Origin: Sphaeroforma sirkka
Lineage: Eukaryota > Opisthokonta > Ichthyosporea > Ichthyophonida
Length of the DNA: 45,706 nucleotides
Reading direction: 5' to 3'
Assembly (NCBI GenBank): GCA_001586965.3
Contig: LUCW03000267.1
Location: 1-45,706, forward strand
The first letter of the stretch is position 1; each line of letters opens with the position of its first letter. The notes beneath the pieces are model-generated. The model worked only from the letters and a program-made list of their open reading frames with translations, ran no database searches and was not told the DNA's origin. Below are positions 10,582 through 22,449 of the stretch, piece after piece. Position numbers and translations under genes: made by a program.

Positions 10582-10943
10582 TCTGTCTGGGCATTACTAA
10601 GACATACGGCAAGATTGCTCTCTCACACCTATTGGTACTCCTGCGCCACGCCGGAATGTCCGAAAACTGGATCGACTGCCTCCGCGCGCTATTTGAGAGA
10701 GTCCCTACCCGAGTGACATACCGTGGCACACTCTCGTCTCTATTTCACAGAACGAATGGCATCCTACAAGGCTCAATCGTCGGCCCCCAGCTCTTTATCA
10801 TCTACATGGATTCCTTAGCTGTCACGCTAGCGTAATTTCGGCCCAAGCTCCTCCGCTCTTATTTATTTGTCGATGGCACACGAATCCAAGCCCCTCAATT
10901 GGTTCCGCTCCAGCGACATTGATGCGTGGGAACGCAAATGGCC
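10542..10943 (+). pseudogene. LINE reverse transcriptase, palm region
   Basis: Frame 10542-10835 gives ITKTYGKIALSHLLVLLRHA, then LRALFERVPTRVTYRGTLSS and the NGILQGSIVGPQLFIIYMDS box, as in LINE RT. After a TAA at 10833-10835 the same frame gives SYLFVDGTRI at about 10857-10886. The catalytic (F/Y)xDD box therefore reads FVDG, with the second Asp lost. The enzyme could not be active. Confidence 0.75.
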
Positions 10944-11787
10944 TCGAACAGGGTGTCATTAAACCCCGAGTACGATCTATCGACTTACGACACGCGGCGC
11001 CAACCCTCCATATACATGGTGAGCTTAACACGCCGACGCTTGCAGACGCACCTTGGAACACACATTACTTCCCTCTGAAGATGGCGCCTACACATGCTGA
11101 ACCGAAACACTCCAAATATCTGGGATGCCCACTCTCTCATGGAATACCAGGGATTAACCTCGTCAGACATATGGAATCCCTGGTTGCAGCATTGTCTCTG
11201 GGTATCGCCTCTTTCCGCGCTTATGGCTTCCATAGCTTCAGCTGGCGACACCCCCGCAACCGACTGGTGCTGTTCAAAACATCCATCCTATCCACGGCTA
11301 CATATGGCCTGAACATAATTGCCTGGGCTCCGCTTATATTGAAGGATGCGTTGGTATATTGAATGCACTGGACCCCCTGTTCGAGCGCTTTAACTCAGCA
11401 CTTATCCAAGCAGCAGTCATCATCATGGGCCCTAAGCACCCTCGGTTTCCCAAGCATCAAACAAACTTACTCCTCTGTTGTGGCCTGCTCCCCGCGCGAC
11501 CATTCGCCAACTACCTCGGAGGTTGCCTGAGAATACAACTCGACTCAATGGCCAGCACAAATCCACTCACCCCTCTGTCACAACCCGCCTGGGCCCACGA
11601 CAAACCATCTCTGCGCTTCCCGTACAGTATTTATGCTCACCTAAAAACTGTACACAAAACCACGGGCGGGCGTACACCCGACCATGTATCCCTCCGCCAA
11701 CGCTGTGACGACATCAGGAAGAACTCAACCAAACGCTGGTCCAACAAGGAGATCGCGGCAATGGCCCGGCGCCAATACTATTACTAA
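10919..11787 (+). pseudogene. LINE RT thumb and connecting region, frameshifted
   Basis: Two abutting frames (10919-11362 and 11359-11787) continue the protein. The first has HSKYLGCPLSHG, the YLG box found downstream of LINE RT, and FKTSILSTATYGLNIIAWAP. The second has FNSALIQAAVIIMGPKHPRF and an Arg-rich end. Order and spacing fit a single ancestral frame. Confidence 0.65.
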
Positions 11788-11793
11788 CTAGTT

Positions 11794-12309
11794 ATGGGTA
11801 AGCCGCTAGCCTCAAACCGAGACAAAGCCAGACACGACAGCTTCAACCGCTGCCTCGAGCCTACACCAATCCGGCTCTGTGCTATGATTGTAACGAATAC
11901 GTGCATGTTCACATTGCTCGACTATCGCACCGACGGCTGTCTCTGCCCTGCCTGCCCGGGTAGCCACAAGGACACCACCAGCCACTTTACCTGCATCCAA
12001 CAACTGATTCGACGCATGTTGGTAGGCCCGAAATTGCTGCCCGTTGGCCCTGACCTCCTCCAGCCATTACAAGAGTGCCACGACTTCCATGGTATCTGTA
12101 CCCTCCACGAACACCTTGGATCTTTTTTCCAGCATGTAGAAGAACCACCGTACCCTCACCCGTCTCTGACACATCAACAGATGTTCCCCATACCCCGGCT
12201 AATCACGCTCTTGAGGTACTACTTCCAAATTTCGGTTCAAACCAAATCATCTCTGGTGCGACATTGGCTCACCCCCATCCTCGCTCCTCGACCGAATTAT
12301 GACGGATAA
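11794..12309 (+). pseudogene. LINE C-terminal zinc-binding region
   Basis: Contains CPACPGSHKDTTSHFTC (C-X2-C-X9-H-X2-C) at about 11946-11996, the pattern of the RT-associated zinc-binding domain that ends many LINE polyproteins. The rest is rich in His, Pro and Leu without further motifs. It is in a different frame from the preceding piece. Confidence 0.6.
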
Positions 12310-12475
12310 CCTGGTCCTGCTCGGTATTTCGTACTCTGCACCAACACATTCCACGGCACTACACGGCGCAGACCCGATCGTACCACAGATGTGGGTACGC
12401 TACTTAGTAGGTCAGCAAGCGAATACATGGTACATTCGATGTGATCAGTGTTTTGTCAGCACCGGCCCGAATTGA
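12299..12475 (+). other. Short open frame after the LINE, CxxC end
   Basis: 58 codons from an ATG overlapping the previous frame's end, ending NTWYIRCDQCF plus 7 residues. The W-Y-x-R-C-D-x-C string recalls the end of a PHD-like finger but is cut short by TGA. It may be a further piece of the LINE. Confidence 0.3.
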
Positions 12476-13723
12476 CTCAGCGCATATCATCCATCGTCGA
12501 CTCACTTGGCCCAAGCTTCAAACGAGAATTTACTGACCACTTCTTCCCATCGATCTTTCCCGAACCACTACAACGGCTATGAGAGCCATACCATATGTTC
12601 ATACATTATAACATACATACATTGTAACTTATCGCCTTTTGAAATAAATAATATTATCTCTATGAGAAACGACGCTCTCACTAACAGTCTCAACACTAAT
12701 TCGTCGTCACTTGACGAGTTCGGCCTAGATTTAATAGACATCTCAAGCAAAAGTGTAACCCAGGGTAAATTTAATTCGTGAAGATATCCTGATTTGCCTC
12801 CACATCACGTTTGGACAAAGACTTTGGAGGAAGCCGTTGCATCGGACTCTGAATTTGACGCACAAGTACTAAACTAGATGATTATTTTGTGACCCTCCCG
12901 TAACCTTCTTGGTTTGGTGGGCCATGAACATCCCTCGCTCGGACGTACTCCTCGACCTTCGGTTCGCAGAGCTTCGGTACGAACTGCTTGAAGCCTGGCA
13001 GGACACTTCCTTCGGTTTAGACTTGACATCGACTTTGGATGACTTGCTATGTGAATGTTAGCAAGAATTAGAATAGTGCCAACCTATTCCACAACTCCCT
13101 ATTCCTCTAGCTATTCTTCCTTATCCGTCGATACTTGAAACTAAGTGAAGCATAGAAGTCTTTCTGTTCAGGAGCGCTCCTATTATAATTGAACGCTCCT
13201 TGAAATGTTTCTGCACTGAACAATAGTTTTTCGGCCATGAATGCTTTCAACTTTCACCCGGAATACGCTTGGACCACGACCCTCATCTCTTCACACAATA
13301 CTATGTTAACTGTAGATAACTTGGTATCAGTAGACGCCAAAGTATTTCGGACGCACTTCAGACTCGCAGAGCGGAAAATCATGTTTGTTTGACAATAAGG
13401 TATGATTTTCTAGTCGGTACCGTGTCCTTTTGGCTTGCGCGGACAATGTATTTGCGCGTATCCGAAGGAGTTGTCCCAACCCATTATTGTTTTATGAATG
13501 CACACCTTGACGCTCGCCGAGAAATTCTTGTTCATGTTCCCATTCCAGGCGGTTACTAACTTATTTATATATAAACCTGTATCATCTCACTCCTCTTGAG
13601 TAGTTGGCTGCATACGTAACACTAGACACCACTGTATATGATATTGCCATGTAAAGTTCATGAATCCTCTGACAATCGGTAGGGCATCCAAAATTAACCT
13701 ATTCAACGGCCAAAACTCAATAG
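12476..13723. other. No recognisable gene
   Basis: Moderately AT-rich sequence. One short plus frame (12506-12781) has an Asn/Ser-rich composition and no motif. It may be LINE 3' flank or host spacer. No repeat copy of it is seen elsewhere in the window. Confidence 0.4.
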
Positions 13724-14229
13724 TGTAGAAATACGGCCTCCGGTCAGTCTAAAATATCAAGATCAAATGAGATAACATATTGGTTTTTGCTTGTATTTAA
13801 TATAATTCAAAACAAATTCTTTTTCCAATATTTTCAAAAGTGTTCTAAATTCACTTTGATGGCTCCAATAGCCTGAGTATTTGGTATGACTCATTTACTT
13901 GGACCTATTTGAAACGATAGTAGTTGTAGGACATTATAAACTAAATTTAGATGGAACTTTATTAATATTAGCCAAAGTATTAACTTGATTTACGTTATTT
14001 GTGTCTATCTACAAATTAGGCATGTGGTCATGAACAGTTAGTACTTCTAGTGAAAATTATTTAATAAAGAACAGCTAGAAGTACGTCCTGTGTGATCGAG
14101 GATATTAAGGCTCTTATCAAGAGGTAGTCCCGATCATTCTTACACAAGCTACCACTGCTAAATCCTAACTGACTTAAATTGTACCTTAGTTTATATAACA
14201 TAGTTTAAAACATAGAAATATCCATCGAA

Positions 14230-14236
<7 letters not shown>
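13724..14236 (+). repeat. X-family LTR X2, internally deleted
   Basis: Starts TGTAGAAATACGGCC and ends GAAGTTTACA like the D LTR, but is 513 bp instead of 595. Sequence between ACTAAATTT and AGATGGAACTT is missing, including the CCCGCCAATCTCCA block. A long TA run follows at 14236-14285. Confidence 0.85.
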
Positions 14237-14285
<49 letters not shown>

Positions 14286-14289
<4 letters not shown>

Positions 14290-14945
14290 CTCAGATATTA
14301 AAGTATCTTAAAGTGTTTTAAGTTTTAAGTGAATAGTTGTGATTTCTTTGATTCGAGTCCCTGCTTTTATATGCATCGGACTCGTAATTCTTGAGCCATT
14401 AAAAAACACCTCATAAGGTGAAAAAGGTTCTCGCCTATTCCACGATCCAATCCAAAGGCAGCGTCACCACGTCTTCGACGATTGTGGCTTCCATTGTAAT
14501 CTTTGGCCTTATGCTCTTAGATTGTACTTCTCCGATAGTTGGGGATGCCTTTATGCCCATCAGAGATATTCTAAATTGATGATTCCATACTCTCGGCATT
14601 TCGGTTCCGAGATAATCCCATCTAAAATATTTCTGTGTCCCTCTCTGAGTTTAGATTCTCTCCTTGGTTGATGCTGGGATAAACCTTGTTGAGTCTCCGC
14701 TGTTTGGCCGTAGTTTTATGCTTGGTAAACAATCCTGGCTTACTGCGATCAATACTCCCCCTGAAGCTGGAGATGTAGTTTGACGGAATCCAAGCTTCCC
14801 AAAACAAAATTTGATCCCTAGGTGTGCTTCGAAGATGTGGTCAAAAATTAGACTTAAAAAATTTCTGATTCTTGCCTGTGATATCCTGTAAGAGGGGAAA
14901 TCAGGACTGAAAAATATTAATATTGTGAAGTATATACCGGATCAA
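14286..14945. repeat. Unknown segment, present again at about 25392-26046
   Basis: No protein motif seen. The minus strand is open at 14622-14807. A hairpin CGAGTCC ... GGACTCG lies at about 14363-14392. Read on the minus strand, CTTCAGGGGGAGTATTGAT near 14750 resembles a polypurine tract of the kind seen in Ty1/copia elements. That is only a resemblance. Both copies are flanked by X-family LTR sequence. Confidence 0.5.
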
Positions 14946-14948
14946 CAG

Positions 14949-15268
14949 GTTTTGGTCTTCCCGCCAATCTCCAGAATCTAATAAGTCTTTTTCTTTTTTA
15001 ACTTTTCTTCAGATGGAACTTTATTTATATTAGCCAATGTATTTACTTGATTTACGTTATTATGTCTATCTACAAATTAGACATGTGGTTATGAACACTT
15101 AGTACTTATAGTGAAAATTATTCATTAAAGAACAGCTAGAGATACGTCCTGTGCGATCGAGTATGTTAGGGCTCTTACCAAGAGGCAGTCCCGATCATTC
15201 TTACACAAGCTACCACTGCTAAATCCTAACTGACTTAAATTGTATCTTAGTTTATATAACATAATTCA
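14949..15268 (+). repeat. X-family LTR X3, 3' half, split by B1
   Basis: Begins in TTTTGGTCTTCCCGCCAATC and follows the LTR up to ATAATTCA, where B1 is inserted. The LTR resumes at 23278 with TTCAAAACATAG ... GAAGTT. The first half of this LTR is missing. Confidence 0.85.
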
Positions 15269-15517
15269 TGTGGTCAGAATACAAGTACTTAGATTTATTT
15301 GATTAGTTTAGGTTTATTACAAGTTTTACAGTTTATCAGAATAATCTGATAAACTGGGTTTTAGGGTTTTGCTGGTTTTACAGCACATGACTAATGACTC
15401 ATTTAAGAGTCAGTCATTTTAGGATTACTGTTTATAATTACTAATAAATGAACAACGTCCCCCTCCCTGAGGAGGGAGAAACGTTGAGATACAGTTATCT
15501 CGCGTATACTTACTACA
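15269..15517 (+). repeat. B1 5' LTR
   Basis: 249 bp, TGTGGTCAGAA to TACTACA. It includes GATAAACTGGGTTT and the inverted CCCTCCCTGAGGAGGG hairpin at about 15460-15476. It matches 23030-23277. Confidence 0.95.
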
Positions 15518-15558
15518 TTTTTAACTTACCATAGAAGTTGTTAGTTTATTAGTAATTA
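15435..15558 (+). promoter_or_regulatory. LTR-leader inverted repeat of element B
   Basis: TAATTACTAATAAA inside the 5' LTR (15435-15448) is the exact reverse complement of TTTATTAGTAATTA in the leader (15545-15558). The same two arms occur in B3. There is no TGG-starting tRNA primer site after the LTR; the leader begins TTTTTAACTTACC. The pairing could form a 5' RNA hairpin used in priming or packaging. Confidence 0.5.
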
Positions 15559-16398
15559 CAGAGAAAGCTACAGAATATGAATTAGTCAGTAGCTGGCACA
15601 TATTTTTTTGTTATAAGTATAACAATTGAAAGACAATGCGAACAGAGAATGTCGCATCAAAATGAACGATTTAGATTATCCGGTCGTTGGATTAACGACA
15701 TGTGGACGACGAGGATGACGAAAGAATCTACTAATACGAGTGAAACCGAAGAGCGAACATTTCAATCAAGCAGAACATTAGCCAGGGTCAACAAGGAAGG
15801 TCTCACGACGATCAAATGACGAAATCAGACAATCAGTCAGAATCCACAGATAAGTAGTCATGTGTGAGCACAGATAAATCAGGTCAACGGAGAGGATCAG
15901 CAGTATGCACAGAAGGTGTGGTTGACGGCAGCTTAGTTTAGGAGTGCAATAACGAGCAATCGTTCTTAGATCGAGAAGCATATTCCAACAACCACAACAG
16001 CACATGACAAGGACATCACGGGTAAGAAGAGTAAAAGAAGAGCGATGAGGGAAGTTCCCAACAGGGTCCTGCGAATAGGCCGTCATTAGGCCGGAGCAAG
16101 AGCTGGCGAGGAGTAGAACAAGAAGTGGCTCCGACTAATGAGGCACTCAACCATATGTTATTGTGGGATGAAGAGTAAGACAGCTGGTAGTGTTAGAGTA
16201 GATAGACTATCCACACTACTGATGTTAGTGTAGGAAATGAAACAGTCACGAGGGAACCCACGAGTTCCTCGGATATCGATGTCGAGACGTTATGTGTTTG
16301 AAGGATGAAATTTAATAGAAATGGATATTTATATTCAGTACTATATCAGTTCATTCGCACACATTTCTAGTTCTCCATTGACAAACAACTCACCAACC
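15518..16398 (+). other. B1 leader (5' untranslated region)
   Basis: Long non-coding leader shared with B2 and B3. B3 has about 373 bp (32348-32720) that B1 lacks, the gap lying between two CAG triplets (at about 15880 in B1). Stops in all frames. An ATG at 16321 is in frame with gag and could add 26 residues. Confidence 0.7.
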
Positions 16399-18618
16399 AT
16401 GTCCTACCCCCGCCAAAGTCGTAGACAGCAACTCTTGAATCCTGAGCGCCGCAAGGAAGATGATATCGACCGACGTGGAACTAAACGTCGTCAGTCCCAT
16501 ACGGAACGCTCCGCTCCGCACTCAGGTCAGGCTCTGGAGGGGCAACAACGGACACATCTTGGGGCTCCACACATTATTTCCGCGGACGACAAGCAGCCAC
16601 CAACAGCAAACAAAAATGGACCTGCACAATCTGACGAGGATGTCATATTCGAGGGTGAGACCAAGGAAGTACCCGATCTGCGTGCGGACAGTAGTCAGAC
16701 TTTTATTGGTGAACAGGTAGCCAGTGAAGGACTGTCCCCTCGTTCGTCTCTGGATACTCCAGGGTCCTTATTTCCCAGTAATGACCCACCTCGTCTCCCA
16801 CCTAACAAGCGGAAGCGTCACCGGAACCGTACCAACAACAAGGAAACGGCATGGGAACAATCGTCAGCTCAGAAACTCACGGAGCTGATGACACAACAGC
16901 AGTCTCTCTTTGAAAAAAATACGAACAGAGGTTACAGCGCATAAACGCCGGACGAACTACAATAGGGCCGGCCGCTAAGGAGAGTTCTTCTGACGCACAC
17001 GAACGGGTACAGGCAGTACCAGAGGACGAAGACAACCCTACCTTCCGAATTCAAGGCTGTGAGCGTCCGTTTTATGGACTCGGGTACAAATCACCAGGGT
17101 CAGAGGACAGTTCAACCGAGGAGGATGATACTCTGTCTGCCAGTGAGAACACACCAACTTTTCAAGAGTTCGCACATGAACAAGTATTAGCCGGACAGAA
17201 TCCTCAAGGTAAGGAGGCGGTGAAGAATAGACAGGACCGATTAAGTACGAACCTGCGCCAACAACAGCAACGTCAGTGGGGCGAGAAAGAAGCGCCCAGT
17301 GAATATGTACAGACACCTAAACGACAAGAGAAGGAGACAACAGTGCCTCCGCCCACACCGGCTAGTATCGAGAAAAGGCGACAGGCGCTACACGCACGGA
17401 TACTACATTTAAGTGACGAGCTATGCCAAGCAATCGAGGAGAATAACACGGCTCGAGCTGAAGCTCTTCGGGGCGTGATTGAGACAGGTAGAGAAGCGTC
17501 CCGTACCTTCACCACGTACGTGGCCTGATTGGCCGTCGAACAGATACTACCTACATGATATTATGGAACGGGACACAAGAGGGGCTCTCCTCGAGGCGTT
17601 CAAGAACGCACAAATCGCAGGGCTGGACGAGAGTTGGAACCTTACATGGTTTCATAAGGTACTATCTTACTTCAAGGCGGAGAAGTCAACACTGGACTAC
17701 ATCCGCGACAACTCTGAACGGTTGAAGACATGCACACCTCAGCTACAGATCGAACAGATCTGTTCGCACGAAACACAAGCCACTGTCGATCCCGCGTTTC
17801 GCAAGTTAGCCAAGGGCCAAAGTCGGGACATGCACACTCCTCTTATGGAACAAATGACACAGCTCATGGAGAACCATAGGAGGGCACGTGAACGGTGCCA
17901 GACAGATGCCGACTTCCAACAGAATTTAGTGAACCACTGCATTGTACAACTGTTAGAAGAAGCTCTCAACGGCCGTACGTATGAACGTACTCTACAGTTG
18001 CATCCCAAATGGCAACTGATGGAGACACACGAGCTTATACAGCTGTTGAGCCCTGACATTCAGGATGCACAGCAACGTACGACAGCACGTTTCCAGGGTC
18101 GCAACATCCGCGAGGGCCCGACGACCAATGGAAGTCGCGACCACACCAATAGCCGCCCCAACCTACAGACGAGTAGACGACAAACGCAGAATTGGACTCA
18201 ACGGCCCTAACCTACGGTACCAACGACTTGTGCGGGGTGCCAGGCACAGGCGCCACCAGGTGGTAGGCACATCCCACGGTGTCATCATTTCAGGGCGTCG
18301 CAAGCGGTGAGCGCGGAGGGTCGGGCAAGCCTATACGACAACACCCGTCCTTTGAGGGACGTACAATCGGTACACAGACCGTCCATAATGTCAACCGCAG
18401 GACAGGGGCAGAATACATCCCAGACTAGAGACGTAGTCACAATACGTCCGACGCCTCAAGTACAGGTGAATGCGATTACACAGGACGAAGACTTGGCTCC
18501 ACCATCGGAAGCTACAGAGATTCATATCAACACGATCCTTTACGAAGACTTCGAGCACATGACGTCAACACCAAACCACACCTATGAGACGTGGGAGTCG
18601 GTAGCCGATCATGCATGA
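16399..18618 (+). pseudogene. gag: B1 gag, broken
   Basis: Start chosen at 16399 (ACCAACCATGTCC; MSYPRQSRRQQLLNPERR). Then come a hydrophilic Arg/Ser/Glu-rich part and a Gln-rich coiled-coil-like part. The capsid-like region has SPRTWPDWPSNRYY, MERDTRGALLEAFKNAQ and YERTLQLHPKW. It ends with a zinc knuckle CAGCQAQAPPGGRHIPRC at 18229-18282 and the acidic tail ESVADHA. Breaks relative to B2/B3: two extra A near 16915, a 28-nt loss near 17487, and CAA to TAA at 18208-18210. The final stop is TGA at 18616. Confidence 0.9.
18616..18618 (+). promoter_or_regulatory. In-frame gag TGA stop of B1, candidate readthrough site
   Basis: GCA TGA GAG GTG AGG GTG TCT. The gag end and pol share a frame on both sides. 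Pol has no ATG until residue 20 of its open frame. Element B3 has the identical arrangement at 35573-35575, and element A the same with TAG. Confidence 0.6.
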
Positions 18619-20547
18619 GAGGTGAGGGTGTCTGAGTCGGATAGGAGCTTCATATTTGTTACCACGATTGGAGCAGTGATGGCAATACAAGACCCATTGC
18701 TGACGTCAGACAACCGAGTCTATATTCAAGTACAAATCAACGGACGTACGTTCAAAGCCTTGATAGACACGGGAGCAAATAGAAGTTGTATCTCACAGAC
18801 ATCCGCAGACCTCCTTGGCCGACCAATAACTCCGGCACCACCTGGGTCATTTATATATTTAGCTGACAAGGCGGTGCGAACTCCTCGACTGGGGACGACG
18901 GAAGTGGTACCTATAAGGTACGGTACCAGAATTATCGACGGTTCATTAGAATTGATGAACTTGCCGACGGGTATAGATGTTATAGTGGGGCAAGATATGT
19001 TGAAAGGCTTGGGCCTATACATAGGCGGTATCCAATCGCCACTTGCACCAATAGACCCCACAGAACTAGAAGAGCTCCTCGAACCCATACCACGCCGACA
19101 GGCACCTAACACGACGGAACCCGTCGATGTACGCCAACGGTTGGCACAGGATTTGGAAGCCAATGCGAAAATTGCCGACAACGCGCGCTGTCGTCTGGAA
19201 GGTAGTGAGGTAACCATCCCAGTAACCCATGAACAAGCGTTGCAGATGCGGAGATCGACGCGTAACTTCGTATCCGATCGATGGCTCCCCTATGTGGATG
19301 AACAAGTGAAGAAGTGGTTGACGGATTTGGTGATCACGAAACGAACGACACCAACGACTGTTAATCTTCCTCTCCTTGCGGTACCGACATTCGATGTGGA
19401 AGGCAACGTCAAGAAGGTACGCGTGTGTTTAGATATGCGTGCCGTTAACGCGCTTATTCCTGGTGACCAGTTCCTGATCCCCAAGGTCAACGAACTCATA
19501 TATCTCGCCTCAAGAGTAAGAAGTACTACACGACGCTGGATATATCGGCTGCATACCACAGGCTGCCCATCCATCCAGACTCACAATACTTATTTAGTTT
19601 TACACACGAACGTTCTCAGTACTCGTTCACATCAGCACCGTTCGGTCTTCATGTACTCACGCAGCAGTTCCAACGTACCTTGAGTACGATACTTGATGGC
19701 TTACCGGTTCACCACTATATCGATGACATAGTTATCGCCAGTGACGGTTATGACGAACACGTTAGGACGGTGCAGAAGGTGATACAACGCTTAACATACC
19801 ACAGTTTTAAGCTTAACCCTGCCAAGTGCCACTTCGCTATTTCCGAAGTCATGATCCTAGGGAAGAAAGTATCGGCACAAGGCATTGACATTGACCATGA
19901 AAAGCAGGCCAAGCTGATCGACTGGCCCACACCACTACGGTACAAAGATGTAGCCTCGGCGTTGGGTTTAGCAAATTACCTCCACGAACATCTGCCTAAT
20001 TTTGCGAACACGGTTGCACCCTTGCGCGAATTTTGCAAACTCAAACCAAGGAGTTGATAGGTGATCGTTGGGAGGAGAGACATGCACAGGCGTGGCAGGC
20101 AATGAAGGACGCAGTGGTGAATGCTGTGGCGTTACACTTTCCGGTCGACGGCATTCCTCTGAACTTGGAAACCGACGCTAGCGATTACGGTTTAGGGGAG
20201 CGCTATTCCAATGGGTCAACGGTAAGAAACATTACTTAATGTTCTTTAGTAAGACTCTGAACCATGCGCAACAGAACTACGCCACACCTATGAAGGAGTT
20301 ACTGGCATTGGTATATGGACTGACACATTTCAGGGAATACTTGGATGGGCAACGGTTTGCGTTCTTCACGGACCACAAGGCCCTTGTGTATATGAACACA
20401 CAGCTCAAGCTTAATCCGATGCTTCAGAGATGGCATCATATCATCGCGCCATTCAACTTTACCATATCGCATATACCAGGAGAGACAAATGTGCTCCCGG
20501 ACATGTTAAGTAGAGTACACGAGGGGACAGCGGAGCAGGACGAACTC

Positions 20548-21050
20548 GAAATAATGTATACAGACGGCTGGCAGTTATCCCCTAGTTACTTTGAACAAGC
20601 GTAACAACACTCTGGACCGAATGGCATAGATGTATTTGCGGACCCAACCAACGCTCAGCTTCCTCGGTTCTGGACGAAGGATGATGGGGAAGGAGCGTTT
20701 GCCCACGACTGGTCGATAGTCGATGGATGGATGAACCCGCCTTGGGAACAGATACACAGGATGTTACGCAAGATACGAGCCGACGGCGCACGGGCCCAGT
20801 AGTATGTCTACCATGGGTACCAAGAGCACCATGGTTCGACCTGTTCAAGCAGTTATTGCAGACAGAACCGGTGCTGGTACCACAGACACCACACACGTTC
20901 CTCAAGTACGCTAAGTACGCATGTGGGAAGACACCATGGGGTCATACCGTAGTAGCACGAGTGGGTCCTCCCAATGGATTCAAACTGGACCCGCTGTTTT
21001 CACAGCGACTTGGTTATGCAGAACCAAAGCATACAAAATATGTCATGTGC
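20548..21050 (+). other. DIRS-like putative methyltransferase domain of B1
   Basis: Motifs in order: IDVFADPTNAQLPRFWTKDD, GAFAHDW, DGWMNPPW, IHRMLRKIRADGA, VCLPWVPRAPWFDLF, KTPWGHTVVARVG. They align without gaps of note with element A (714-1238) and B3 (37526 onwards). The NPPW position matches the NPPY-like motif of adenine methyltransferases, and the PWVPRAPWF string recalls DIRS elements. It is interrupted by a TAA at 20602 and an indel near 20800. Confidence 0.6.
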
Positions 21051-22224
21051 TTAGACACAGCGCGAGAAATCTCAGTGGCACTGGCAGATGCAGAGGGTCA
21101 ACCGGCGTTTGCACAAGCGAGTCCGGCGGAGAAACAGCGTCGTACGCAACTCACGCAAGCGCAACACGAACAAGGACATCATGGGGCGGCGGACACAGTC
21201 CAACAACTTCGTCAGAACGGTCACGTTTGGCCAGGGGCACTTGAGTTAGCCACAGAGGTTAAGAGGCAATGTGGCACATGTTTGGGACAGGACACACTTC
21301 GTAAAGGTTTCCACCCGATGATTAGCATCGATGCACGCTACCCGTGGGACCATATTCAAGTGGACTACATCCCGATGCCACTGGAGTCCAGACGCAAGAA
21401 CAATTATATTCTTCACGTCTTAGACATCGCCACAGGCTATTCTATCCTTCGAGCCACACCGGACAAGACAAAGGAAACCACGACACAGACACTCATAGAG
21501 ATTTTTTTGGCGAACATGGCTTCCCCGTAAAATCCAAACAGACATGGGGAAGGAGTTCACCAACAAGTTAGTGGAGCTTCTGGTCCAGGAAGTGGGGATG
21601 CTACATGAGGTGTCTCCACCATATCGACCCCAAGTGCTGGGCGCGGCAGAACGACGTCACAAGGAGATTACACGTTCTATTCGACAATGCTGTGAGGCAG
21701 TTCCCTTCGATGGGACGAACGCCTTCCGTTTACGATGCTATACCAGAACCTTCGGATATCCCGTCGCCATAAGAGTGCACCGTTTAGCGTATACTTTGGC
21801 CACCGCCATGTTCCGTTCGCCGATTTCACGGACGAGTTACCGGATTCTCAGCCGATGACGAATGACACCTGGGCACAACGATTAGACCAGTTACAGGACA
21901 CTATATTGCCGACCCTCCACCACATTACCAAGAAGTATACAGGCAAGCTTACGACGACATTTGACCGCCTGCATGCTCACGACTTGGTACATTTCGACGA
22001 AGGAGATGTGGTCATGGTACGATCAGAAGGCCGAACAACGAAGGCTATGCGGCCATTGTTTGGACCATATGTAGTCAAAGCTAGACACGGCCAACGCTAC
22101 GAGTTAGCGAACAAGGATGGTTCCGCCCCACCAGAATTCAAGACCAAACCGGTACGGGTGGAACTCCTCCGTTTAGTGCATAGACGCACAGACCCACCAA
22201 TTAACGAAGACTTATGGACCGAAG

Positions 22225-22385
22225 GAGGGGTGGAGTTTCGCCATATTATCACACACCGTACGAATGATGAGATGGGGAAGTTAGAATACCTGGTGAGATG
22301 GCGAGAAGGCGAACCAACGTGAGAAATAGCAGAAGCTTTTGATGATGCCAACGATATCGCGGCCTACCACAAAGCTTCGCAGACA
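22225..22385 (+). other. Chromodomain-like C-terminus of B1 integrase
   Basis: VEFRHIITHRTNDEMGKLEYLVRWREGEPT, written in parts as EFRHIITHR and YLVRWREG, fits the chromodomain core (V-x-x-I-L-x-H-R ... Y-L-V-K-W-x-G). A TGA at 22320-22322 falls where chromodomains normally have the Trp of the TWE box. After it the same frame gives EIAEAFDDANDIAAYHK. Chromoviruses use such a domain to target integration to modified histones. No aromatic-cage test was possible. Confidence 0.6.
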
Positions 22386-22449
22386 CGGACACGTAAGCGC
22401 CAACGTGCACAGTTCTATATACTTTATCTTCAATATAACTTTGTTCTCG

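Larger units (their letters stand above)
9335..12475 (+). mobile_element. Non-LTR (LINE-type) retrotransposon remnant
   Basis: A series of plus-strand frames together spells a LINE-like reverse transcriptase followed by its C-terminal zinc-binding region. No intact endonuclease can be shown upstream. 9335-9559 holds only short frames, possibly the end of one. There is no poly-A tail or target duplication to fix the ends. X1 abuts it on the left. Confidence 0.7.

Noticed and set aside
14363..14392. tRNA T-arm (GATTCGAGTCC) in the unknown segment
   Set aside because: One mismatch to the B box, no A box at the right distance. The CGAGTCC/GGACTCG hairpin explains the sequence better.
18622..18690. 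pol initiated at its own start codon
   Set aside because: The open frame begins with GTG-type codons only; the first ATG is at residue 20 of the open frame, and the conserved VRVS residues before it imply translation from upstream.
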